Shown: positions 24,521-37,400 of the stretch, in pieces
Numbering within the stretch: position 1 is the first letter of the stretch
How the letters are laid out: each line of letters starts with the position of its first letter
Assembly: GCA_034336665.1 (NCBI GenBank)
Contig: CM067584.1
Span: forward strand, 4,320,699-4,384,698
DNA: 64,000 nt
Source: Luscinia megarhynchos
Taxonomy: Eukaryota; Chordata; Aves; Passeriformes; Turdidae
Direction of reading: 5' to 3'
Made by a program: the position numbers and the translations under genes
The notes under the pieces: model-generated
The model's input: only the letters and a program-made list of their open reading frames with translations
Told to the model about the DNA's origin: nothing
The model's database searches: none

Positions 24521-26884
24521 TGTTTATGCTCAGGGCATTCCCATGCTTTTCTACTGGCTTTCCCAGCTGTTATTTCCTAGGAAATTGGGTGGAAAGGGAT
24601 AAACTTGGATGGCTGGTGGAGGCCTGAGCTCAGCTTCTGCTGAAGTAATGGTATTCAGTAGAAACAACTAAACAGAAAAATGCTGTAATTTCATATCCTC
24701 CTGTTTCCTTTCTCCAAATTCAGTGTCCAGTGTAGGAAAGGCAGAAACAGCCAAGAAGGAGGATCCAAGAGTGAAAAAAGATGGAAAAACACAGCTTTGG
24801 GATGTTTCATTGATTCCTCTCTCCTGCTCTCATGTGCTGAGGTTCCTATTTCCATTCCTGTGCCTAAAGCCTTTTTTCTAGACTTTTTTTTTCCAGATTT
24901 ATCATCACCCAGCTGCCTGCACATTCTTACACTCATCAGTCCTGGGGTTTGCCAATAACTGAAGCACAAGTTATCAAGGTTAATATAAAAATAAAGTTGT
25001 CCCTCATCCCAACAAAAATATCATCAGTAATTAAATTGTCACTAAAATTAGTCCAAATCTTACTCAAAACTTGGGGGTTTAGGTTTTTGGGGGTTTTTTT
25101 CTACTTTTTTTAATACATAAACTTTCCGTTTCTCCTATTTCCCTGTCAGTGGAATTCAGCAGGGCTCGAGCAGATTAATTTTGGATTCACCAAATATTCA
25201 CAGATATTTGGTGAATCAGATATTCACAGCCCTTTCTTTCCCCACTTATGCCCTGACCAGCTCTAGAACCTGCCCTTTGCTAATTCTGCTTAATTACAGC
25301 TGATTGAGGGTCCCTTGGGAGGTGCCTGAACCACACAAAAAATCTGCAGCTGTGGCTGAAATTCGTATTGCTTTCAGTAATTCATCTCCAGGCAGGAATT
25401 GGCTGAGGAATGGAGACTGGGAACAGGTTAAAAATACAATAAAATATATAAAATATCATAGGATTATTCTTAATTTTTTTTTCTGTTCCCAAGCATTTTT
25501 CCAAAAGAAATATGTACTTAAATAAGGACTTGTGTGTGGAGAGTTTTTCTTTTAAATTTTTGTATTTATGCCTTTGCTCGATGATGCAGATAACTAATTT
25601 GGCAAAAAAGCATAATATCTCAAAATGGTTCCATAGCATCCTTACAAATGCACAAAATGCTCATTATTTGGGTCTCTAATTTTGTCTGTAGCCTTTGGCT
25701 GCAGAAATATTATTAATAAGCTCTGTGTTGTGCATCTGCAGATGTTCCAAGCTCTCTTTTCATGGGGAGTTATAAGGCCCCACTAAACCCTCTCTTCACC
25801 ACAAAGGTATAAAATCAGAAAAGTTTTGATAAACCCACGCAGGCAACTGAAGGAATATGGAAATATGAATATTTTAGGCAATATCCTGGATAGAACAAGC
25901 ACAGCTTTCCAAAGGGCCTGGCAGGGGTCACAGCTCGAGGTGTTTATTACTGCCAGGGTCATTAGTGCTGCACAGACAGATTCCAGGGCACTTGGATTGT
26001 CACTATCAGATGTCATCTTCGATATAAAAATGTAAATTTCACAAGTGCCTGTCGCCTCTTTGCTATAATTGAGTTATCAGAAGGAGCTCTTCTGCAGGAG
26101 CAGGAGCTGCTCTCAGCACGTTGAGAGGGAGGCAGCTCAGAATTGCTGCTCCAGGGCTGCTGCAGCTCCTGACTGCTTGAACAAGGGCCCGGAGTGCTGC
26201 TCCTGCATGGAACTGGCCTCTAAGCCTGCCTGGAACTGGAGTTTTCCCTCCTCAGGCTCAGCCTGGGTTGGTGACCTGCCTAGAACTGTGAATTATGGGC
26301 AGAGATGGAATGGGAGAGGCAGGAACAGCTTCAGGGGGGACTTGGAGTTCTCTGCAGAATGTCTGAGAGGATTTTGTGGATTCAGGGCTCACCTCTGTTG
26401 GTAACCCTGGAGTTATCCCTCACCTTGGCAGAGCTTCTCCATCAAACCTGGGGCTCGTTGTACGCAGCAAATATTTCAAAAAGCTGCTCTGATTTATTTC
26501 CAAGAGCCCAAAACTTCATTAAAACTGCTAATCCAAGTCTTCATTCCACCTCTTAAATCTTGGGAGCTGCTCAGCAGTCGCACATTTCTTCATTTGTATT
26601 GCCCAGGCAGGGAAAATAATGAAGAATTGATTTTGAAATCAGGAAACGTGTAAGCACTTAATAAATAAATAAAAATGTGTCAAACCAGCTCATGCAGGTG
26701 AGACTTGTCAGGGGTTAGCAATGGAACTGATTTGTGGCCTGGATTCTGTCCCTGCCTTTCCAGAACCAACCACCTGAGGAACAAAGTCATTAAGTCCTGG
26801 GTGCCAATTATGCCTTGTAGTAGTTAGGGGGTTTTTGTAGGTCCTTTGATCATGTATAAACATTGTTTCATTTAGGTTTTATAA

Positions 26885-26885
<1 letters not shown>
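24521..26885. other. Unique intergenic sequence with possible conserved block
   Basis: Single-copy. The interval 25900-26070 is less AT-biased and free of transposon motifs ('ctcgaggtgtttattactgc', 'atcagatgtcatcttcgat') and is a guess at a conserved non-coding element. A perfect hairpin lies at 25184-25217. Confidence 0.4.
25184..25217. other. Perfect 14-bp inverted repeat with 6-nt loop
   Basis: Left arm GATTCACCAAATAT (25184-25197), loop TCACAG, right arm ATATTTGGTGAATC (25204-25217). The arms pair without mismatch. The 'atattcacag' at the loop recurs just downstream at about 25218-25228, giving an overlapping direct repeat. Confidence 0.9.
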
Positions 26886-26977
<92 letters not shown>

Positions 26978-26978
26978 T
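26886..26978. repeat. (TTA)n microsatellite, about 31 copies
   Basis: Perfect trinucleotide array. The poly-tyrosine open frame across it is an artefact. Confidence 0.97.
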
Positions 26979-29272
26979 ATTTTTATGTGTTATTAAAAAT
27001 GTATCTTTTAAATATACATTATTTCATCAAATATGGGGCTTGCATTTTAGGACAGAAATACAAAAATGGTGCCTCTTTGATACATTAAATTACAGCTGCA
27101 CTTTTTCCAGCTTTGCTCCTCTACTTCCCTGCCAGAGCCACATGATTGTTGTTCACAGGGTCAAAGTCACCTGCACTTACCCTTGATAATACATTTTTAA
27201 GATGGAGTGATTTAAAGTGTGGAGAGGTTTCTGGAGCTCAAATATTTGTCAGGTAGGGAGGAAAGAAATCCTTCATGATTTGTGTTTGTGTTGCTGTGCC
27301 ATATGCAGCAGGTCAGGCCCCTGAATGGTTATGAAATGAAGCCAAACAAGTGGCAATAAAAGTGTGACACACAGAAGGGCCTAAGTGGCACCTGGCAGGA
27401 GCTGAGTGACAAAGTAGAATAAATGTGTGACATGTCCTGTAGATTTGTGACACTCACTCAGAATCCATGTGAGTCACAAAGCACCTGGGGTGTGATAAAG
27501 TTTAACAGCACCATTTCAATTCCACCCGTTTGCTTTAGGATGTTTTATTAGGGGGATATTTCAGCAATAGGTTTTGGAGCTGTAAATTAACAATTTAAAG
27601 CACAGGACTTCAGGAAGTATCAAAGGACTGACTCCCTTAGATGTGAAAGATAGATTGAATCTCCTGGTATTTATAATTTTCCAGTTTTTTTGGCACAACT
27701 GCAACAAGTGCTGAAAGCTTTCCAATGAATAAGTGTCCCCTGGAAAGCAAAGAAAAAAGTTGTAAACTCATGGTCTGGTTTGAGCCTTCTGTGAGATACT
27801 GAGCTGTGTGAAACAAAACAAGGCACCAAGAAATAAAACAGAAACAGAGAAGCAAAATAAAATAGAGACAAACACCCAAAGAGAAGGAGGTGTTTTGCTG
27901 CATTGTAGCAGATGAAAGTTGTGTGAAACCAGTGATTTGTGCAGGCTGGGGGTGATTGGTGATCAAATGAAGCAGCAATTGATCTGGTGATGACCTGCCT
28001 GAGGAAAAGGCTCCTCAGCTCCTGGTGGATGCAGGTCCTGAGGTTCAGAGGAGGGGATGAAGAACTGGCTGTGATTAATCAGCTCCTTCCCCCAGAAAAG
28101 CTGCAAAAAAATCAGCTCCTGGAGCCCAGGGATGCACAGGAGGAACAGCAGGGGATAGAGTGGCTGAGAAAATAGAAATGTAAAGGAAGGAGCTGCTTTA
28201 ATTTTGGTGAGTGGGAAGTTGATTGATGCTGAGACAATAAAGGCACCCCTGCAGGCAGGGACTGGGATGCAGATATTGATGTGCTGCTCTGGAGATGGAA
28301 CAGCTGCTGAGGGAGGGGGAAAGGGGAGGCTGCAGCAGGTTTTATTGCTGTGCAAGGGCTGCTCTGCAACAAAACTCTGCTTGTGGAGGTCCCCCAAACG
28401 AAAAGGAAATGCATCCTGTGTGTGCCCCCACCACAGCTGGACTGACAGGTTCCACAGAGAAATGAGAGATGTGTTAAATCTGCTGCTGATTCCTTCTGAG
28501 TTAATGTTGAACACTTCTTCTCCTGTTGTTTCCTCAGCTCAGGAGGTGCTCTCACCTGTAGCTGCTGTGGAACACCAGCCTGTGCTGGCTTGTTTATCCT
28601 GGGCCTTTAAATAATGGTGAGAAGGACTGTTTCTCAGGGAATATGGTTTTTTATCCCGTTTCAAATGTCTGGAGTCCTGTTTCATCTGAAAATGTGTGTG
28701 AAAGCAGCCAGGAATCCCACGGAGAGACTTCACCAGGAAGGATCACAAATCTGACCCAACACTTGTTAGTGCTCTAGAGGGAGACTCTGCTCTGCTCCCT
28801 TTTAGCAGCACAGTCACTCTCCTCCACTTCTGGGCTGATTATTCACACGGTGTTAATAAAAATCTCCTTTAGATTAGCAGTGAAAAGAAGTAGGATGATG
28901 TATGAACTGGTTGCATCACCAGGATGGTGGAATAATACAGAGAGAGAATTTGTCTCAGTGCTGTTTGATCTGAAGTCATGGCAGCTGGTTGGGCATTCCA
29001 GGCATGCAAATGTCCCTGCACAATTAAATACAGGACAGAGGCTGTTTGCCCTGGTTCTGCTGATGGAACAGCCAGGTGAGGTTTGAATTCTTCCTGCCAC
29101 AGCACTTATTGCCAGTGCAACCAAGTTCAGGGGACTGGCTGTGATTAACTTCATGGTTCCCTTTAGGGACAATTAAGAGCTCTGTCCAAGTTCTCTCTCA
29201 GTGGATGCTGCTACTGTGGGAAGAAGTGGGATGGAGCTGAGCTGTGGGCTGTGGGATGAGCCTGCAGAAAGC
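26979..29272. other. Unique intergenic sequence
   Basis: Single-copy. Two overlapping minus-strand frames of 183 and 147 codons (27963-28555) and a plus frame of 136 codons (28204-28614) overlap each other and lack any recognisable domain, so I do not call a gene. Confidence 0.4.
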
Positions 29273-29996
29273 CATGGCACACATGGCACAGAGAGGCAGC
29301 AAAGAGAGGCACATGGCAGCACAGAGAGGCACATGGCAGCACAGAGTGGCACGTGGTGGCACACATGGCACATGGCAGCACAGTGGTGGCACAGAGAGGT
29401 GGCACAGAGAGATGGCATGAGTGGCACATATGGCACAGAGTGGCACATGGTGGCACAGGGAGGCACACATGGCACAGGGAGGCAGCACAGAGAGGTGGCA
29501 CAGAGTGGCACACATGGCACAGAGTGGCACATGGTGACACATAGTGGCTGCACAGAGAGGTGGCACAGAGTGGCTCGTGGTGGCACAGAGAGGCAGCACA
29601 GAGAGGCACAGAAAGGTGGCACAGAGTGGCACACATGGCACAGAGTGGCACATGGTGGCACATAGTGGTGGCACAAAGAGGCACAGAGAGGTGGCATAGA
29701 ATGGCACATGGTGGTACAGAGTGGTGGCACAGAGAGGTGACACAGAGAGGCACATGGTGGCACAGAGAGATGGCACAGGGAGGTGGCATGAGTGGCACAC
29801 ATGGCACAAAGTGCTGGCACAGAGAGGTGGCACAGAGAAGTGGCACAGAGTGGCACACATGGCACAGAGAGGTGGCACAGAGAGGTGGCATGAGTGGCAC
29901 ACATGGCACAGAGTGGCACATGGTGGCACAGAGAGGTGGCACAGAGAGGTGGCACAGAGTGGCACATGGTGGCACATAGTGGTGGCACAGAGAGGT
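29273..29996. repeat. GGCACA minisatellite with nested units
   Basis: About 720 bp built from modules 'ggcacagagaggt', 'ggcacagagt', 'ggcacatggt' and 'ggcacacat' in varying order, forming higher-order units of roughly 40-60 bp. All three minus-strand frames stay open for 271-300 codons (C/H/V/P/L-rich), and plus-strand frames of 139-154 codons also occur. Simultaneous openness in several frames shows that the unit lacks stop codons in either orientation. It is not evidence for a protein. Confidence 0.93.
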
Positions 29997-32128
29997 TCTG
30001 TCTGTGCCTGACCGTGGGGACAGGAAGGGCCTGGGCAGAGGAGGCTGCCAGAGCTCCCAGACAGCGAACTGAGGGTGATCACCCCTTAGAGGGACATTGG
30101 GACAGTGTGACAATGTGGCAATGTGTGATAGGTCACTCAGTGGGAATTACCATATATGCAAATGCTTAAAACCAGCTCGTGTCTGAATAAAGGAGCCAAA
30201 TTCCCTGCAGGGCTGAGCCCACACCTCAGGCACAGGGTACAAACGCTGCCATCGGAGCTCACTAATCAGGTGCCTGTGGCAGCCAGGACACGATTTCAAT
30301 CATCTAGTGACCTGTGGCTTTGGGCCCCTCTCCAGGCAAACCCTCTTCAGCCTCTGAAGGAGTTTGCTCCGAGTGCAGGGAGCACTTTGGGAGAATCTGG
30401 GATGAGGAGTATTGAGATGTGTTTGTGTGATCTCCCTCCTTGGGAAGGTCCAGAGGGAGATTAAATGACAACGTGGCTGTCTGACATTCCTACAAACACT
30501 GAGCTGGGCTGTGGGACATTTTCCTGGCAGTCTCTGCTGTTTGGGAATTCTCAGGTAGGAAGCACCTGGGAATCTGTGGGTAACTCTTGGTGTTCCAGGA
30601 TGATCATTGCTCCTCCATCATCCACCCTTTCCCAGTTCTGGGACAACCAGGTCCCCTCTCACTGCTCAGCCCAGTGCTGCATTTCTGCTGCACTTCAGGA
30701 GAAAGACTTCCAAATATTCCCATCCCATCCAAGCTTCAATCTTACACTTTCTTTCTCATTTTTATAACTTCTGTTAACCCCTTTGCCTCCTACTTGCTTT
30801 ATCCCACCAGACTTTGCATGTGTAGGAAAAAAAGTGCAATTTTCTGTGTGGATTTCATCTGGGAGTCAATGGCAGATTTATTGGTGTTTGCCAGCACTAT
30901 GTTACCTCTCTTTTATTTATAGTTGTGATCAAATACTGGACAGGTACCTGTTAACTGAAAGGATATTTAAGCAAATAAATGTCAGGCTTGTTTAGGAAGA
31001 GAAATAGCACTGGAAAGAGATTAGATTTGCTCAAATTCATGGACAATATGCAGGGGAGCATCGTGTGGCTTTTTTTTTTATGGAGTTTGTACACTTGGAA
31101 TGCACAAAAGATAAGCAATATATTCTTTATAAAGAGAATTAGTCTGTATTTCTAGGACTGGTGATTAAGTCATGAATCATGTCACAGATGGGGTTATGCT
31201 TCATGTTCAGCACTCAACCAATCATTGATTTCAAACAAATGTCAGTAATTTATACCTAGGGATGGTGATGGGCAGGCAAATATCTGCTAATCGTTTTCCT
31301 AGCAAATAACCAGTTCTGAAAATTCCATCCCCAAAGAGATTTAATCGTTGGAGCTGATGTAATTTTCATTAGGGGGAGAGGCAGATCTGCAAGCTGTCAG
31401 CAGAGCTGAGCTGGTGCTTCTGAATGAGCTTCCCCAGGGACAGGATGTACAGGGAGGAGAAAAGGACAGCAGGAGCAGTTCCTCTCCACACAGCTGATCT
31501 GGGAGAGCAGGAACAAACCATCTGCAGGAATTTCCAAAAGAAATGGAAATGAGGCATGAGCAAAAGAAACAAGTGTGGTCAGATTTTATTTTTGTATTAT
31601 TGCTATTTAATTATTGAGAGAATTGAAATACATCTGGACTGTTTAGGGGGGCAAGGAGGTGTGCTGGATCAGGGGAAGAGTGGGAAAAGGGGTGGGAAGG
31701 AGTTCAGGATAGAGGTGGGATCCCTGTGGAGGTAAAGGAGAAAAGGGGAGGAGCAGAAAAGCTTCAGGATGGGAGGAAAACCCAAGCACAAAACAGCAAC
31801 ACTTTTTGGGGAGAGGGTAATTCCCTAAACCCAGATTTCATGTAAGAGAGATGCAAAGCAGGGGAAGGTTTGCAGAACAGGAGCTGGGAAGGATCAGCTG
31901 CTCCATAACTCACTGAGGGGCTCTTTACTCTGGGCCCCACAGGGAACAGAGAAAATTCATGGAGAGCTGAGCTGATCCCACTGCTGGAGCTGAACTTCAA
32001 ACAGCTCAGGAACCCAAATTTTGCTTTGCATGAGGTCTCAAACACCAAGTGCAGCTCTGCTTCTCCTTCCAGCTCTTTTCCACTTCTTTTTTTTTTTTTT
32101 GTGTGTGTGTGTTTTGGGCAGCTCCTTC
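29997..32128. other. Unique intergenic sequence
   Basis: The interval 30120-30241 has an LTR-like 'atatatgcaaatgc', 'ctcgtgtctgaataaaggag' pattern, but I could not find ends or a target duplication. The interval 31090-31330 lacks transposon motifs and could be conserved non-coding sequence. T12 followed by (GT)n lies at about 32089-32112. Confidence 0.4.
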
Positions 32129-32133
32129 ATCTT

Positions 32134-32852
32134 TTTCTTAAGTTGCAATGCAGGATGTGACCAAAAGTCTGTATTCTGTCACCATCTGTTGATAACAGGT
32201 GGGCAGTGATCCTTATCTCTGTGGGATATATCCTCTGTTAATGGGCAGCTGTTAAAAAAGAGCTGGGGCAGTGTTCTTTATCTTTCCACAGCCCAGCCTC
32301 CCTCCAGGAGATATCTCCTGTTCATGGCCATTGAGTCCCAGTGCATGACTGATAAAATTACATCATCCCACTGGGAGATGCTCCACCCAGGGGAGGAGCC
32401 AAACATTTCCTACCCAGATAAAAACTGAGATTTGGAACACCAGAGCAGCCTTTTCCACTGGATTCCAGAGGAAAACCAGACCCTCCCACATCATCCCTGG
32501 AGCTTCAGAGGAAAACTGCACCTTCTACAGGAGCACTGCTCCAGCTGAACCACACCTGCCACTGCAGGAGGATGCAGCCACCATTGAATGGGACTGCTGC
32601 CAACACCCTGCCTGACTGACGGGTGTCAGCTTGGATTCTGACTCTGGCACTGTTTTGGGGATTGTTCTGTGTAATACTGTATTTCTATTTTAATTTTCCT
32701 AGTAAAGAACTGTTATTCCTATTCCCATCTCTTTGCCTGAGAGCCCCTTAATTTCAAAATGATAATAATTTGGTGGGAGGGGGTTTACATTTTCTGTTTC
32801 AAAGAGAGGCTCCTGCCTTTCTTAGCAGACACCTGTCCTCCAAACCAGGACA
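32134..32852 (+). mobile_element. Solo LTR, ERVL-like family C
   Basis: A 719-bp LTR flanked by the 5-bp direct repeat ATCTT (32129-32133 and 32853-32857). The first bases read TTTCTTAAGTTGC instead of TGTCTTAGGTTGC, so the terminal TG has decayed, but the duplication fixes the boundary. The palindrome is at 32305-32320. No internal region. Confidence 0.92.
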
Positions 32853-32857
32853 ATCTT

Positions 32858-34125
32858 GTCCTACCTTTAAGACTGAGCCCAGTTAATACCGGATGTGTTT
32901 ACACGCCTCAAACCCATCCTGGAACCCTGCAGGGAATGTGTGCTGGGCTGTGCCCCTGGTGCTGTGTGGTGCTTTGCCTGGAGATGGGGATTGCCATGGC
33001 AACTTGCACCTTCCCAAAGGCAAAATCAGAGAAAAACCTCAGAAAAAGGAGGTTTGCAGAAGTGAAATGGAAAAAAAGATCTGAGAGTCTGACATTTAAA
33101 CATCAAAAAGAAGTCCAAAATTTTCTATCCTGGGTTTCTCTTCCCTTGCTTTGAGAATAACCAAAACATTAAATGCTTAAATAAGTGGGGTTTTCATAGT
33201 TTAAAGATGGGTAAATGAAGAGTTTTTAAAACAGGTTTGGAATTCATACAGGGCTTAACAGTAAAAAGGATTAATTTGGGAATGAGAACTGCAAAATAGG
33301 AGTTGTTGACTCTTCCTGCTGCTCCCAATTTAGAGGCAATCAGGTCAACAAGTATTCATTGCCTCAGTTTCCCCAGCTGTAAAATGGGCACTAAAGCAGA
33401 GGAAAGAGTGGAGATGATGTGGAAGGAAATGGGCTGGGGAAGAAAGAGCAGCTGCATGTTGGAATTTTAGCCCTTTCTTGGAGGAAGGAGCTGAGAAATA
33501 CCTGCTGGGCCACCCTCAGCCCGCTCAGGATGAGGAATCACAGGCAGGAAAATCCTTTGGATGGAAAAATCCCCAGCCCAGCTTCCAAAAATGCTCCCAA
33601 AACACTGGGATAAATCAGATTTAATGTACTGCCAAGGAAAGCCTGAATTTTAAAACTTCTATGTGTCAGGCAGATCTAAAAAACTCTTTTAACAATGAGA
33701 ATATAACTGAACAAATTATCAAAATCTTTTGTTCTATTTAGGTTTACTTTCTCCAGAGCAGATAAACCATTTCCATGTGTTTTCCATACGTGTTTTGAGA
33801 GCTTCAAATGGCATTTTAAAATATCAATAAGATACAGGCTCTAGGCAAAATTACTTTTCAGCCACTTCTCGCTGTTGGAGAATTTTTTATTGTTAATCTG
33901 TGCTTTTATTTTTTAAATGAAAATTCCCGTGGAGAATGCAGTAAATAGTGTCGCCAGTGATAAAACCACAAAACTTTTGTAGTTATTTTCCTCACCTTTA
34001 GTTAAAATAAATAAATAAATTCCTGTAGCTATTTCCATGTATGGTTCCAGCACTAACCTGTCTGTATGAAGATTTTCAGTGGAGGAAGATAATTTTGGTG
34101 CAGTGATAGACAAACTTTTAATTTA

Positions 34126-34127
<2 letters not shown>
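32858..34127. other. Unique intergenic sequence
   Basis: No gene or repeat recognised. A 131-codon open frame starts inside the LTR (32759-33154) and has no support. Confidence 0.45.
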
Positions 34128-34166
<39 letters not shown>

Positions 34167-34322
34167 TGAAAATAGGAGGAAGGAAAAGGAGAAGGAGAAG
34201 GAGAAGGAGAAGGAAAAGGAAAAGGAAAAGGAAAAGGAAAAAGGAAAAGGAAAAGGAAAAGGAAAAGGAAAAGGAAAAGGAAAAGGAAAAGGAAAAGGAA
34301 AAGGAAAAGGAAAAGGAAAAGG
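34128..34322. repeat. T38 run followed by (AAAAGG)n purine tract
   Basis: About 38 consecutive T (34128-34165), then 'gtgaaaata', then an almost pure purine tract, first GGAGAA and later AAAAGG hexamers, to 34322. It directly abuts the truncated 5' end of the CR1 fragment on the right. KEKEKE and FPFPFP open frames are artefacts. The T run length is likely to be unreliable in any assembly. Confidence 0.95.
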
Positions 34323-34408
34323 TTTGGAGCAGCTTGGGCCAGTGGAAACTGTCCCTGCCCAGAGCAGGGATTTAAAATCCCTTCCAATCCAAACCATTCC
34401 ATCCTGAG
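34323..34408 (+). mobile_element. CR1 LINE 3'-end fragment
   Basis: Reads 'ggagcagcttgggccagtgg', 'gtccctgcccagagcaggg', then 'cccttccaatccaaaccatt' near the 3' terminus. Short, 5'-truncated at the purine repeat. Confidence 0.85.
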
Positions 34409-37400
34409 TGAAACCCTGGATGTCTCAAGAAGTTTGTTGTGTCCTGGTCCTTGCTTTCAATTCAAGAAATTCAAGCTACTGGTGGATGAGAAGAGCTTAG
34501 CCAATTTAGAAACCTTTTGCACTTAATTTCTGGGAATTGTGGTTTCTCAGCAAGGGTCATTGGGTGCCCTTTATTCAGTGATCATGAGACAGCAGCAAAT
34601 TGCTAAAAATGAGTTCAACTGACAAAAAAAGCAAAAAAAGGCAAAGAAAGGAGGATCCCCCCCAGTGCAGAAATTACTGCACACAAACCCTGTATTTCAG
34701 TGTAAAGATGTATTTCAAAGCAATTCAGGAAGATTAAAGTTGGCAACTTTGCAATAAGCGTGATTTTTCTCTCTTTTAAGTTAATTCATGATGGATTCAG
34801 CCTTGGAGCATTCAAACCCTTTTCTCTCTCCTTTCTAAGTGGTGTTTTTTTCAAAGGTACAATCAGCTGCTTTTGTTGCAGCATCCCAACGTGTGCTTCC
34901 TAAAATCAGCAGCTGATCCAACCTCTGCTGGAAATCGGAAATGGAGCTGCTGAGGGGGTTTTGTGCGGTTCTCTCTGGCAGCTTTTCTTTTCAGGTGTTT
35001 GGAGTTTTGTCCCTACAACCACCATGCAAAGAAAGTTTAAAATTAAAATTTTCACTTCAGTGCCTTGTTTTGATGGTGAGTCCTGAGACTCCTTCAGAGG
35101 AGATGTTGGAGGTTTTCCACATGGGAAATGCTCCTTTGGAAATCCAAGTTTCAGGAGATTATGGTTGTGGTCACTTTAAACAAATAGGAATCTGGAGAGA
35201 AGATTCTTTCTAGTGGCATTGATAGAGTTTAGGACTTATTTAAGAGGTTTCCCAGCAGACTCACAAGATTGTTCAAAAAGAATAAATAATTATTTTACTC
35301 TGCTTATGGAATATTCATGATTTTCATGGCTGGCTCCTTCAGATCTTGCTCTGCCGGACCTCTGGAAAAGGCCATCCCCAAAGTGTCAGCACAAAAATCA
35401 CACTGAGCATTGTAAACAGCTCTGCTTTACTGGCTGCCTTTAATAAAAATATTTGTTAAAATTTTTAAAAATCAAAATACCTGTCAGGTATTTTAAGGAC
35501 ACTTGGAGAGAAAAATTGCAGCTTGTCAGATCCCGAATTTCTGCCTCCAATCTGGCCATGTAAACTGCAATTATAAAATCAGCTGGGCCACAAAGAGAAA
35601 CAAAATAAAATCTGCTGGGCCACAAAATAAAACAAATATTTTACAGTATGTAAACTATTAGGTAATGACCTTTTGGCTTTTAATTTCTCTGCCTGCTCTG
35701 GCAAGTTGCCATCTGTGAGCAAACATAGTGATTAATTATTTTCAATGATATAAGAAAAAGGGCTGAAGGGCCAAATTTCAGATAATGACATCAGCATTAG
35801 CTGGAATGATGGCAACTTCCTTGGCAGGTGGAGAAGCAAAATTAATCTCCTCTGCTGAGCTGGACTGCATAAAAAATGAATTTTTTTAAATATATTGATT
35901 CCCTGTGGATTGCTTGTCAAGGAGGTGCTCACATCAGCTTATCTGAATTAAAACTGGCCATCAAAGGAGGGAACCCTCATCAACACTCCAGCTGCATTGA
36001 GTCACCAGCCAGATCCATGGTGTTGGATTTTCCTTCCAGGAAAATTGCATCTGATGGATATTTCCTCTGGAATATTTGAAAATCAGGTATTTGAGGACCA
36101 TTTGTTTCTGGCAGCTCTTGTCCAGCTGTTGGTGCCACGTTTGGTGGATATTTGGTTGTGGGTCCTGGTGCAGAAGCAAAAGGGAATCCACTGAAATCCC
36201 ATCACCCTTTCAGTGCTGTGGGAGCTGAACACAACATTGTTCCTGTTGATGGAATACAGGAAGGATTCTCAGGTGCCTGAGACGTTCCAGTAGGGCTTGA
36301 AACACTGGAATCATTTTTAAACTGCATGATCCTGGGGGGAAAACTCTGCAGAAATTACTTCTGTGTCTGTATTTTTGGTCTATTTGTGTTTGTAGAGCTC
36401 CTGGTGCAATGCAGCCACCAACTGAAAAGGCTCCTGTGTCCAGGTAACAATTGAAAGGCAACACCATTAAATCATAAAATACTAACTGCAATATTCCAGT
36501 CATGCAAGCATTTTAATTTGAAGAGAGTGAATTTTCCTCCAGGACTAATTCAAAGCCTGAATTTAAGAACAACAATTTTTTTCCCCCCCTGAAAGTCTAG
36601 ACAGTAACAGAATTAACTCCTAAAGATAAAGATCTGAAGATCAAGATAAATGTTTTTATTTCATTTCAGCCCCAACACGAAGCATTACCCACCATCAGCA
36701 GAGCTTTGTGTTTTGTGAAAAACCATCAGGGGGAACAGATTTACAGGATGTTCCTCAGTGATGCCACGAGAGTCATTCAGATGCTGCCTTTGACTTCTTG
36801 CCTCATTTCCTTTTCCAGCCTGTGATTTTTAAAGGAAAGGAAAAAGCAATTTGCCCTTTTTGGATCATCAGCAATGAAGCAGTGAATTCTTTACCAGGAG
36901 TTAGAGCCAAGCTGCAGGAGTGCAGCTCCGAGTCGTAGCTGCTCACTGATGCCTGGTAAATTGGATAATGGTTTTCAGCTTCCTTTCATTGTTACAGCTG
37001 TTGGCTTCAATCTGCTTTGGTGCTTTGATTAAAATAACATTATTCCTCTAACTTGGCAATTGCCTGGTGTTGGGTGACACAAACGAACTCAGCATTTTTT
37101 TTTTTATTTTTTTTTTTCCTGAGGAGAGTCGAGGATCTGCTCAAGGGGAAATCACCAAGAGGCCCAGGAAACTGATACAGCAGGGCAGCAAAATCGAATA
37201 CAGGACTTGAAAAACTAACACAGAAAATCAGCGGAGAAGGAAACCTGCAGAGCTTTGTGGTGTTTTTAACCCCTCCACCCAACCTCACCCTTTTCTATAT
37301 TTATGTCTCATCCCACAGAAAGGGAATACAATTTGCCATGGTGCCACTGTCACCAGGCAGTTTAGAAATGCCACATCCCTAAATCTCCTGGAATTATTTG

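Noticed and set aside
27963..28614. Overlapping frames of 183, 147 and 136 codons on both strands
   Set aside because: They overlap each other in different frames with no domain, splice sites or codon bias that singles one out; a stop-poor GC-richer patch is enough to explain them.
29173..30113. Minus-strand open frames of 271-300 codons rich in Cys and His (metallothionein- or keratin-like look)
   Set aside because: They are three frames of one tandem repeat, all open at once and on both strands, with no signal or non-repeat domain.
30106..30241. Short LTR with 'gaataaaggag'
   Set aside because: No TG...CA ends with a matching duplication and no second copy in the window.
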